Below, piece after piece: positions 1 through 7,006 of a stretch of DNA of 64,000 nt (the first letter of the stretch is position 1; each line of letters begins with the position of its first letter). A program made the translations under genes and the position numbers. The DNA is from Geothrix sp. (GTDB lineage Bacteria; Acidobacteriota; Holophagae; Holophagales; Holophagaceae): positions 2,964,857 to 3,028,856 of the forward strand of contig NZ_CP126625.1 in the NCBI RefSeq assembly GCF_030219325.1. The letters are read 5' to 3'. Under the pieces are notes generated by a model. The model was not told where the DNA came from. It saw nothing but the letters and a program-made list of their open reading frames with translations, and did no database searches.

Positions 1-15
1 GTAGCCGGAGTCTGC

Positions 16-1446
16 GTGCCCCTCCCCTCTCCCATCCCCATCCTCATCGTGGACGACGAGGCGGACCTCCGAAACCTGCTGGTGGAGGCCCTGGAGGACC
101 AGGGCTACGCGGCCGTGGGGGCGGATGGTGGAACCCAGGCCCTGGCCCGGGTGCGGGAGCGTCATTTCCCGGTGATCTTCACGGACCTGAACATGCCCGG
201 CGGGCTGTCGGGGCTGGAGCTGCTCCGGGCCATCCATGACGAGGATCCCCAGGCCATGGGCATCCTCATGACCGGCTACGCCACCACGGAATCTGCCATC
301 CAGGCCCTCAAGCGCGGCGCCTACGACTTCATCCAGAAACCCTTCAAGCTCGCCGAGATCGAAGCCAGCCTGGAGCGCGCCCTGGAGCACTACCGCCTGG
401 TGCAGGAGAACGAGGAATACCAGAAGAACCTGGAGCAGATGGTCGAGGCCCGCACCCAGGAGATCCTGGGACTGAAGAACGACATCGAGAGGCTCTTCGA
501 AGGCTTCGTGAACGCCTCCGTGACGGCCATCGAGGCCCGCGATCCCAGCACCTCAGGCCACTCCAGCCGGGTGGCGGACCTGACGGTGGGCCTGGCCGAG
601 GCCGTGAACCAGACGCCCAACGGCCCTTATGGGGGCCTCCACTTCAACCCGCTCCAGATCCGCGAGATCCGCTACGCCAGCCTGCTGCACGACTTCGGGA
701 AGGTGGGCGTCCGCGAGCAGGTGCTGGTGAAGGCCAAGAAGATCGAGGGCGAGCACCTGGAGAGCATCTACCAGCGCCTGCACCAGCGCACCCTCGAGTC
801 CATGCGCGACCGCATGCTGGATGCCTGGAGCAAGGGCAACCCCTTCGACCACGACGCCCTGGGTGGCCTCCTGAGGCAGCAGGAGGAGGAGACCCGCCGC
901 CTGATGGACCTGGTCCGGCGCAGCAACGAGCCCACGGTCCTGCCCGAGAAGGTGGCCCTGGAGCTGGACCAGCTGGAGGAGCTCACCTACCAGCACTGGT
1001 CGGGTGACCGCCGGACCCTCATCGAGCGCCAGGACATCGACCTGCTGAGGATCACCAAGGGCAGCCTCTCCGACCAGGAGCGGGACGAGATCCAGAACCA
1101 CGTCACCTACACCTACCGGTTCCTCAGCCAGATCCCCTGGACCTCGGAGCTGGCGGGCGTCCCCGAGATCGCCTGGGCCCACCACGAGCGCCTCAACGGC
1201 AAAGGCTATCCCCGCCAGCTCAAGGAGCCGGACATCCCCGTCCAAAGCAAGCTGATGGCCGTCTCGGATGTCTACGACGCCCTCACCGCCGCCGACCGGC
1301 CCTACAAGGCCGCCGTGAGCGTGGAGCGCAGCCTCCAGATCCTGGAGCAGGAGGCCAAGGTCAACCTGCTGGACACCGAGGTGCTGCGGATCTTCCTGGA
1401 GGCGAGGATCTACGAGCGCACCATCCCCACGGTACGGGTCCCATGA
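16..1446 (+). CDS. Response regulator with HD-GYP phosphodiesterase domain
   Basis: Predicted cytoplasmic two-component response regulator that hydrolyses cyclic di-GMP. Residues about 1-125 form a receiver domain (ILIVDDEAD; phosphoacceptor Asp about 57 in FTDLNMPGG; the K-P of IQKPF). A short coiled coil (about 130-165) leads to an HD-GYP domain with LLHDFGKVGV near residue 222 and HHERLNGKGYP near 388. The usual DGxGYP reads NGKGYP here. About 100 residues rich in Glu and Arg are inserted between the HD motif and the later helices (about 240-340), which is longer than the family norm. The start is a GTG. The stop overlaps the next gene as ATGA, so the two are translationally coupled. RpfG-like by architecture; activity on cyclic di-GMP is inferred. 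Confidence 0.88.
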   Translation: MPLPSPIPILIVDDEADLRNLLVEALEDQGYAAVGADGGTQALARVRERHFPVIFTDLNMPGGLSGLELLRAIHDEDPQAMGILMTGYATTESAIQALKRGAYDFIQKPFKLAEIEASLERALEHYRLVQENEEYQKNLEQMVEARTQEILGLKNDIERLFEGFVNASVTAIEARDPSTSGHSSRVADLTVGLAEAVNQTPNGPYGGLHFNPLQIREIRYASLLHDFGKVGVREQVLVKAKKIEGEHLESIYQRLHQRTLESMRDRMLDAWSKGNPFDHDALGGLLRQQEEETRRLMDLVRRSNEPTVLPEKVALELDQLEELTYQHWSGDRRTLIERQDIDLLRITKGSLSDQERDEIQNHVTYTYRFLSQIPWTSELAGVPEIAWAHHERLNGKGYPRQLKEPDIPVQSKLMAVSDVYDALTAADRPYKAAVSVERSLQILEQEAKVNLLDTEVLRIFLEARIYERTIPTVRVP

Positions 1447-2273
1447 TCCAGCAGCCCATCCTCATCGTCGATGACGAGCTCGAAGTCCGCGAGACGCTGC
1501 TGGAGGCCCTCGGAGATCAGGGCTACAGCGCCGAGGCCGTGGCCAGCGGCGAGGCCGCCCTGGCCCGCATGGCCGAGCGGTCCTTCCCGGTCGTCCTCAC
1601 GGACTTGCACATGCCCGGCGGGCAGACGGGGCTCGACCTCATCGGCGCGATCCGGCACCACTTCCCGGACACGCTCTGCGTGCTCATCACCGCCTACGCC
1701 ACCCTGGACACCAGCATCGAGGCCCTGAAGCGTGGCGCCTACGACCTGATCCAGAAGCCATTCCGCCTGGCCGAGATGGAAGTGGTCCTCAACCGGGCTC
1801 TGGACCATGCCAGCCTGCTCGGGAAGGTCCGCGACTACCAGCAGGAGCTGGAAAGCCGGATCCTGAGCCGGACCCGCGACCTCCAGGAAGCCCATGCGGA
1901 GGCCCTCACCCTTTGCGACCTGGGGCTCCAGGCCCTGGACGCGCCCTCGTTCCGGGAGGCCCTCGACCCCCTGCTGGACCAACTGGCGGCCCGCTGGTCC
2001 CCGGATGGCCTGGGCATCTACCGGCGGGGCAAGGACGGCAACCTGCACTGCGTGGCGGCCCGCGGGCGCCTCGCCCTGCCCCCACGGCTCACCCGGCCCC
2101 AGCCCGGACCCTTGACCGCGCCCGGGCTGGGCTACGCCGAGGACCACCTGCTGCCCCTGGGCCCCGCCGGCTGGCTCTACCTCGGCTTCGAGAGCCGCTC
2201 CGCCTTCATGGAGTCGGATCCGGCCTTCCTGCTGCTGGCCCGCCACCTGGAACTGGTCCTCCGGGTAAGGTGA
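1443..2273 (+). CDS. Response regulator with C-terminal GAF-like domain
   Basis: Receiver-domain protein of 276 residues. The N-terminal half is a close paralogue of the preceding regulator (ILIVDDELEVRETLLEALGD; acceptor Asp in LTDLHMPGG; LIQKPFRLAEME). A coiled-coil linker at about 120-150 is followed by about 120 residues with the pattern of a small GAF domain (SFREALDPLLDQLAARW, a short beta-rich core, then a C-terminal helix). There is no HD, GGDEF, EAL, kinase or DNA-binding motif, so the output is unknown; it may sense a ligand or contact the HD-GYP partner. It overlaps the upstream gene by 4 nt, and its stop lies in the ribosome-binding region of the GH3 gene, so one operon is likely. 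Confidence 0.8.
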   Translation: MIQQPILIVDDELEVRETLLEALGDQGYSAEAVASGEAALARMAERSFPVVLTDLHMPGGQTGLDLIGAIRHHFPDTLCVLITAYATLDTSIEALKRGAYDLIQKPFRLAEMEVVLNRALDHASLLGKVRDYQQELESRILSRTRDLQEAHAEALTLCDLGLQALDAPSFREALDPLLDQLAARWSPDGLGIYRRGKDGNLHCVAARGRLALPPRLTRPQPGPLTAPGLGYAEDHLLPLGPAGWLYLGFESRSAFMESDPAFLLLARHLELVLRVR

Positions 2274-2277
2274 GGAG

Positions 2278-3288
2278 ATGACCAGCTCCCATCAGCTTCT
2301 CTGGACCGGCTTCCGCGGTCTCGACCCCGCCGAGGTGGACCTGCCCTTCCAGCCCGGGGGCGTCATCCTGTTCGCCCGCAACCTGGATCCGGACCCCGAA
2401 CGGGGGCCTGCCCGCTGCCGGGCCCTCGTCGACGCGCTCCAGGCCCGCTTTGGCGCGGACCTGCCCCTGGCCGTGGCCCTGGACCAGGAGGGCGGCCCCG
2501 TGAGCCGCCTGCGGCCCTGGACCGGCCCGACGCCGCCCCTGCGCCAGCTCTGGACCCGGGGTGGACCGTCCGCCTGCTCGGCCTGGGGCCGTCTCTGGGG
2601 CGAGGGGCTGCGCCTGCTGGGCTTCAACGTGGACTTCGCGCCCGTCCTGGACCTCTGGGACGGCCACCCCGGCGCCGGCATCGGGGATCGCGCGGCCAGC
2701 GCCCTGCCCGCCGAGGCCGCGGCCGCGGCCGGCGCCTTCCTGCATGGCCTGGAATCCACCGGGGTGCGGGGCTGCCTCAAGCATTTCCCCGGCCTGGGCG
2801 GCACCACCCTGGACAGCCACCAGGGTCTGCCGGCCCTGGCCAATGCCACCCAGGTGGACCGCAACGCGGCGGCCTTCGTCCCCCTCGCCCATCCGGATCG
2901 GCTGGTCATGGTGGCCCACCTCCGGACCCCGGCCAGCGGCCCGCTGCCGGCGAGCCTCCACCGGGCCTCCGTGGTGGACAACCCCTGGGGCATCCAGGGC
3001 CGGTTCCTCCCTGACGATCTGGAAATGGGCGGCTGCGCGGACTGGAGCTGGGACGACCGGGTGCGGCTGTCCCTGGAGGCCGGTCACCAGTGGCTGCTGG
3101 TCTGCCAGACGCCGGCAGGTTGGACCGCCTGCGCCGAAGCGGCGGGACGGCTTCCGGAGGGACTTTGCGCCCCGGCCCTGAAGGCCACCCAATCCATGCG
3201 GAGGCACCTGCCGGGACCCGTGCCCTTCGACCCGCAGGCCTGGAACAGTTGGATCGCGCGGCTCCAGACGGCCGCAGAGGAGGTGTGA
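2278..3288 (+). CDS. Glycoside hydrolase family 3, NagZ-like
   Basis: Predicted GH3 beta-N-acetylhexosaminidase-type enzyme of 336 residues, the usual size for single-domain NagZ, which removes GlcNAc from muropeptides in the cytoplasm. No signal peptide is seen. Visible signatures are PGGVILFARN, VALDQEGGPVSRL, KHFPGLGGTTLDSH (the Asp-Ser-His of the NagZ catalytic loop; the usual PGHG reads PGLG) and PDDLEMGG with the candidate nucleophile Asp. It sits between two response-regulator genes and overlaps the GGDEF gene at TGATG. Why a cell-wall recycling enzyme should be embedded in a cyclic di-GMP operon is unclear. Substrate specificity is inferred from the motifs. Confidence 0.85.
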   Translation: MTSSHQLLWTGFRGLDPAEVDLPFQPGGVILFARNLDPDPERGPARCRALVDALQARFGADLPLAVALDQEGGPVSRLRPWTGPTPPLRQLWTRGGPSACSAWGRLWGEGLRLLGFNVDFAPVLDLWDGHPGAGIGDRAASALPAEAAAAAGAFLHGLESTGVRGCLKHFPGLGGTTLDSHQGLPALANATQVDRNAAAFVPLAHPDRLVMVAHLRTPASGPLPASLHRASVVDNPWGIQGRFLPDDLEMGGCADWSWDDRVRLSLEAGHQWLLVCQTPAGWTACAEAAGRLPEGLCAPALKATQSMRRHLPGPVPFDPQAWNSWIARLQTAAEEV

Positions 3289-4208
3289 TGGCCGGCCGGA
3301 TCCTCATCGTCGACGACAACGCCATGATCCGCAGCGAGATCAAGGCCGTGCTCATGAAGGACGGCAGCTTCACGCACTTCATGGAGGCCTCGGACGGCCT
3401 CACGGCCTTCAAGACCATCATGGAGCAGCCCCCGGACCTGGTGCTCTGCGACCTGGTCATGCCCGGCTTCGATGGCTTGAAGTTCCTGGGCCTCAAGGCC
3501 AGCCGCAAGGAGCTGGAGCAGATCCCCGTCATCATCCTCACCGCCGAGGACGACCTGGACCGCAAGGCCGAGATCCTGGAGCGTGGCGCCTCCGACTACG
3601 TGACCAAGCCCTTCCACGAGAAGGAGCTGCTGGCCCGGGTGCGCATCCATACCAAGCTGAAGCTCCTGCAGGACGAGCTGCGCGAGAAGAACGTCCAGCT
3701 CGAAACGCTTTCCGTCACGGACGCGCTGACGGGGCTGGCCAACCGCCGGCGCCTCATGGCGCGCCTGGAGGAGGAGGTCCAGCGGGCCCGCCGCTACAAG
3801 ACGCCGCTGTCCGTGGTGATGATCGACATCGACCACTTCAAGCAGGTGAACGACACCCACGGCCACGCCATGGGTGACGAGGTGCTGCGGAACATCGGCG
3901 CCCTGCTCAGGGCCAACGTGCGCACCACGGACCTGGCCGCGCGCTACGGCGGGGAGGAGCTGACCCTGGTGCTGACCCACACGGATCTCGCCTCGGCGGC
4001 CCAGGTGGCCGAGAACCTCCGCCAGAAGTTCGCGGAGCTGGAGCACCAGCTCGATGGCGTCACGCTGAAGAAGACGGCCAGCATGGGCGTCGCCTCCCGC
4101 GACGGCCAGGGCGACGTCCCCCACGCCGAGGAACTCCTGAAGCACGCCGACGAGGCCCTCTACCGGGCCAAGCAGGGTGGCCGCAATCGGGTGGAGATGG
4201 CGGGGTAG
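3288..4208 (+). CDS. Receiver-GGDEF diguanylate cyclase (PleD-like)
   Basis: Response regulator of 306 residues that should synthesise cyclic di-GMP. The receiver (about 1-120) has ILIVDDN and acceptor Asp55 in LCDLVMPGFDG. The GGDEF domain (about 135-305) carries the active-site motif RYGGEEL near residue 222 and an RTTD motif exactly five residues before it, which is the canonical inhibitory I-site for product feedback. The start at 3288 is chosen because a GAGGAGG ribosome-binding site lies just upstream and the ATG overlaps the GH3 stop; a longer in-frame extension reaches back into the GH3 gene and makes no protein sense. With the HD-GYP gene this operon encodes both making and breaking of cyclic di-GMP. 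Confidence 0.92.
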   Translation: MAGRILIVDDNAMIRSEIKAVLMKDGSFTHFMEASDGLTAFKTIMEQPPDLVLCDLVMPGFDGLKFLGLKASRKELEQIPVIILTAEDDLDRKAEILERGASDYVTKPFHEKELLARVRIHTKLKLLQDELREKNVQLETLSVTDALTGLANRRRLMARLEEEVQRARRYKTPLSVVMIDIDHFKQVNDTHGHAMGDEVLRNIGALLRANVRTTDLAARYGGEELTLVLTHTDLASAAQVAENLRQKFAELEHQLDGVTLKKTASMGVASRDGQGDVPHAEELLKHADEALYRAKQGGRNRVEMAG

Positions 4209-4217
4209 GCCTCAGGC

Positions 4218-4297
4218 TTACTTCGCCGCCTTCTTCAGCGCCTCGACCTTGTCCGTCTTCTCCCAGCTGAACTCGGGGCGGCCGAAGCGGCCGTAGG
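4218..4297 (-). pseudogene. Duplicated 3' end of metK (remnant)
   Basis: About 80 bases that repeat the last 26 codons of the intact metK just to the right, at about 86 percent identity by eye (11 mismatches in 80 positions). Read on the minus strand it encodes a MetK C-terminus, ending [18 protein letters not shown] and TAA. The intact gene ends with a slightly different sequence, DALRKAAK and TAG. Similarity stops sharply near 4297, where palindromic DNA begins. It has no start and cannot be a gene on its own. It looks like the displaced original end of metK after an insertion or recombination that supplied a new end. Confidence 0.75.
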
Positions 4298-4315
4298 GCG
4301 GGACCCGCTCCGCGA

Positions 4316-4361
4316 GGGCGCCTTGGCGCCCGAGTGGGAGGACGCGCCTAAAGGCGCGTCC
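4316..4361. repeat. Two tandem perfect palindromes between the metK ends
   Basis: Two hairpin-forming palindromes stand between the duplicated metK end and the intact gene. The first has 7-base arms GGGCGCC and GGCGCCC around TT (4316-4331). The second has 9-base arms GGACGCGCC and GGCGCGTCC around TAAA (4340-4361). Neither is followed by a run of T on either strand, so they are not classical intrinsic terminators. They could form a REP-like element or mark a recombination junction. The rest of 4298-4421 is GC-rich filler with no reading frame I can support. Confidence 0.6.
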
Positions 4362-4421
4362 GATCGCGGGGAAGCAGGCGCCGCGTGCGCCGGAACGGCG
4401 CGCCCAGCGGCCGCAGGCGGC

Positions 4422-5564
4422 CTACTTCGCAGCCTTGCGAAGCGCATCCACCTTGTCCGTCTTCTCCCAGCTGAACCCGGGGCGGCCGAAGTGGCCATAG
4501 GCCGCCGTGGCGCGGTAGATGGGCTTGCGCAGGTCCAGGGCCTCGATCATGGCCTTGGGCGTGCAGCTGAAGATCTCGCGCACGGCGCGGACGATGGCTT
4601 CATCGGACACCTGGCCGGTGCCGAAGGTGTCCACGGCGATGGACACGGGCTCCGCCACGCCGATGGCGTAGGCGAGCTGGATCTCGCAGCGGGTCGCCAG
4701 GCCCGCCGCCACGATGTTCTTGGCGATGTAGCGGCCCATGTAGGCGGCGCTGCGGTCCACCTTGCTGGGGTCCTTGCCCGAAAAGGCGCCGCCGCCGTGG
4801 TGGCCGGTGCCGCCGTAGGTGTCCACGATGATCTTGCGGCCCGTAAGGCCCGTGTCGCCCATGGGCCCGCCCACCACGAAACGGCCGGTGGGATTCACGT
4901 GGAAGATGGTCTGCCCATCCAGCAGCTCCGCGGGCAGCGCGGCCTTGATCACGTCCTGGAGGATGCTGTCGCGGATGGTGTTCTGGGTGACGTGCTCATC
5001 GTGCTGGGTGGAGATCACCACCGTGTGGATGCGCTTCACCTTGTCGCCGTCGAATTCGACGGTGACCTGGGACTTCCCATCGGGGCGCAGCCAGGGCAGC
5101 TGGCCGTTCTTGCGGACCTCGGACAGCTTCCGGGTCAGCAGGTGGCTGAAGTGGATGGGGGCGGGCATCAGCTCGGGCGTGTCGCTGCAGGCGTAGCCGA
5201 ACATCAGGCCCTGGTCCCCGGCGCCGCCGGTGTCCACGCCCATGGCGATGTCGGGGCTCTGCTGGTCGATGGTCACCATCACCGAGCAGGTCGCGTAGTC
5301 GAAACCCTTGATGTGGTGGTCGTAGCCGATGTCCTTGACCACGTCGCGCACCAGGGCGGCCACGGGGATGTAGGTCTCGGTGGTGATCTCGCCCGCCACC
5401 AGCACGAGGCCGGTGGTGAGGAGGGTCTCGCAGGCCACGCGGCTGCGGGGGTCGTCCTTCAGGGCCGCGTCCAGGATGGCATCGGAGATCTGGTCCGCCA
5501 TCTTGTCGGGATGGCCCTCGGTGACGCTCTCGGATGTGAACAGGTGCCGCCCCTGAGTGGCCAT
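4422..5564 (-). CDS. metK: S-adenosylmethionine synthetase
   Basis: Makes S-adenosylmethionine from methionine and ATP in the cytoplasm; 380 residues, normal length. Family motifs are [20 protein letters not shown] near the N-terminus, DQGLMFGYA, the [16 protein letters not shown] loop and the C-terminal [12 protein letters not shown]. The start at 5564 fits [13 protein letters not shown] and has a GAGGAG ribosome-binding site; the open frame runs 37 codons further upstream but that extension does not look like protein. Its last 26 codons are repeated downstream, and the GFSWE, DALRK version here differs from the EFSWE, EALKK version in the remnant, so the end of this gene may have been replaced. 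Confidence 0.96.
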   Translation of the reverse strand: MATQGRHLFTSESVTEGHPDKMADQISDAILDAALKDDPRSRVACETLLTTGLVLVAGEITTETYIPVAALVRDVVKDIGYDHHIKGFDYATCSVMVTIDQQSPDIAMGVDTGGAGDQGLMFGYACSDTPELMPAPIHFSHLLTRKLSEVRKNGQLPWLRPDGKSQVTVEFDGDKVKRIHTVVISTQHDEHVTQNTIRDSILQDVIKAALPAELLDGQTIFHVNPTGRFVVGGPMGDTGLTGRKIIVDTYGGTGHHGGGAFSGKDPSKVDRSAAYMGRYIAKNIVAAGLATRCEIQLAYAIGVAEPVSIAVDTFGTGQVSDEAIVRAVREIFSCTPKAMIEALDLRKPIYRATAAYGHFGRPGFSWEKTDKVDALRKAAK

Positions 5565-5582
5565 GCAGGACTCCTCGGAACA

Positions 5583-5618
5583 CCCCCAAACAGCTGTCCG
5601 GGGGAAACTATGAGTATA
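5583..5618 (-). promoter_or_regulatory. metK promoter -10 and leader palindrome
   Basis: On the minus strand a good -10 element TATACT lies at 5613-5618. No convincing -35 was found. Just downstream, where transcription should begin, lies a long near-perfect palindrome at 5583-5604 with CCCCC and GGGGG arms around an inner ACAGCTGT. The RNA would therefore start with a stem of more than 8 base pairs about 20 nt before the start codon. No known SAM riboswitch fold was recognised here. Role as operator or leader hairpin is a guess. Confidence 0.4.
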
Positions 5619-5746
5619 TCGTGGGTCGCCGACCCATACACCTTTCGGATGACGCGCGAATCCTTGCCTTGCCATAGGCTTGGGGACTAAGGTGGGGAGT
5701 TCCCCGTCTTCGCTGCACTTCCCTACCGCCCCCCGTGGAGGAACCC

Positions 5747-6880
5747 ATGAACCCCTTCCGACGTCCGACGCTGGCCCTGGCCCTCATGGCCGCCTCCGTC
5801 CTGATGGTCTCCACCGCCTGCAAGCGCGAGGACCCCCAGATCCGGGAACTGACCCAGAAGGCCGCCGAGGCCGACAAGGCCAACCAGCAGCTGAACCAGG
5901 CCGGCAGCGAGCAGCAGAAGAAGCTGGCCCAGGCGGGTGTCAATGACATCAAGCCCAACGCCGAGACCCTCCAGCTCACCGACGACCAGAAGAAGGCCCT
6001 GGAAGAGCGCATCAAGAACGAGAAGAACAGCTCGTACCAGGCCCTGCTCCAGGAAGTGCTGGACAAGGACAAGGAGATCAAGGATCTCAACACCAAGCTC
6101 GCCAAGCTCAAGGCCGACCTGCCCAAGCCCGACCTGGCCAAGCCCAATGACAGCCACTACGGCATGGCCCTGCGCTTCCTCAAGAAGAAGGGTGTGCCCG
6201 AGGCCGAGGCCAAGAAGCTGGTGAGCCGCGTGGCCATCCTCGACAAGCTGGCCCCCGGGTTCGAGGTCTACCACTTCTATGCCAACGGCACCTACGGCAC
6301 CTGGGTGTCCCAGGGCAAGGCCAAGATCAGCCCCAACGACCTGATGCGCCAGGAGCGCGAGAAGATCGAAGGCGAGCGCGACGAGGCCGTGGCTGCGAAC
6401 GAAAAGCTGCAGGAGGAGGTCCTCGATCTCGAAAGCCAGAAGAAGAAGATCACCGAGGAGATCACCACCCTCCAGAGCGAGCGCAGCAACCTCATCGAGG
6501 AGCGCACCAAGCTCCAGGCCGACAATGCCGGCCAGCTGGCCAAGCTGAACTCCCTCCACTACGTCGTCGGCACCCGCGACAAGCTGAAGGCCGACGGCGT
6601 CATCGAGATCCCCGTCTTCGCCAAGGACCGCGCGGGCAAGAACTGGCGCGACGAGGTCTTCACCCAGAGCCTCGACCTGCGCTCCGCCAAAACCATCGTC
6701 ATCAAGGCCGCCGACCTGGGCCTGAAGAAGATCGGCAAGGTCAACGTGGTGCCCGGCTCCTACCTGAAGGACGAGCACTACAAGCTGACCATCAGCGAGG
6801 ACAAGATGACCGCCACGGTGGAGCTCATCACCGTGAGTCGCTTTAAGAACGATAAGGTCGTCTTTGCGGTGACGGACTAG
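5747..6880 (+). CDS. Coiled-coil lipoprotein
   Basis: Secreted lipoprotein of 377 residues and unknown function. The start at 5747 gives a standard lipoprotein signal peptide ending in VSTAC and has GGAGGA just upstream; an earlier ATG at 5735 would only add MEEP. After the lipidated Cys come Gln, Lys and Glu-rich heptads (about 26-110), a compact segment (about 130-195, [23 protein letters not shown]), a second coiled coil (about 200-270) and a beta-rich C-terminus beginning [17 protein letters not shown]. That C-terminal pattern resembles the end of coiled-coil cell-surface proteins of Bacteroidota described as Cbp1-type; this is a memory-based impression only. It is a single-gene unit ended by a strong terminator. 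Confidence 0.75.
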   Translation: MNPFRRPTLALALMAASVLMVSTACKREDPQIRELTQKAAEADKANQQLNQAGSEQQKKLAQAGVNDIKPNAETLQLTDDQKKALEERIKNEKNSSYQALLQEVLDKDKEIKDLNTKLAKLKADLPKPDLAKPNDSHYGMALRFLKKKGVPEAEAKKLVSRVAILDKLAPGFEVYHFYANGTYGTWVSQGKAKISPNDLMRQEREKIEGERDEAVAANEKLQEEVLDLESQKKKITEEITTLQSERSNLIEERTKLQADNAGQLAKLNSLHYVVGTRDKLKADGVIEIPVFAKDRAGKNWRDEVFTQSLDLRSAKTIVIKAADLGLKKIGKVNVVPGSYLKDEHYKLTISEDKMTATVELITVSRFKNDKVVFAVTD

Positions 6881-6895
6881 CGTTTCCCACCACCT

Positions 6896-6927
6896 GGAGG
6901 GGCCCCGGCTGGGGCCCCTCCTTTTTT
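6896..6927 (+). terminator. Intrinsic terminator after the coiled-coil lipoprotein gene
   Basis: Perfect 11-base-pair stem (GGAGGGGCCCC at 6896-6906, complement at 6911-6921) with a GGCT loop, followed directly by TTTTTT. It ends the transcript of the gene stopping at 6880. Confidence 0.93.
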
Positions 6928-7006
6928 GTGGAATTTCGGCTCCGGGCCGCCTATCGTCTGGAGACCCATCCTGGATTTCCTCTAACCACACCCATGAGGT
7001 GAAGCA

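Noticed and set aside
4323-5690. 455-codon plus-strand frame over metK
   Set aside because: Pure antisense of a conserved gene, with repetitive HGDG-like composition and no family pattern.
5565-5746. SAM riboswitch upstream of metK
   Set aside because: Only a single GC palindrome near the start codon was found; none of the SAM-I, SAM-II or SAM/SAH core elements could be seen.
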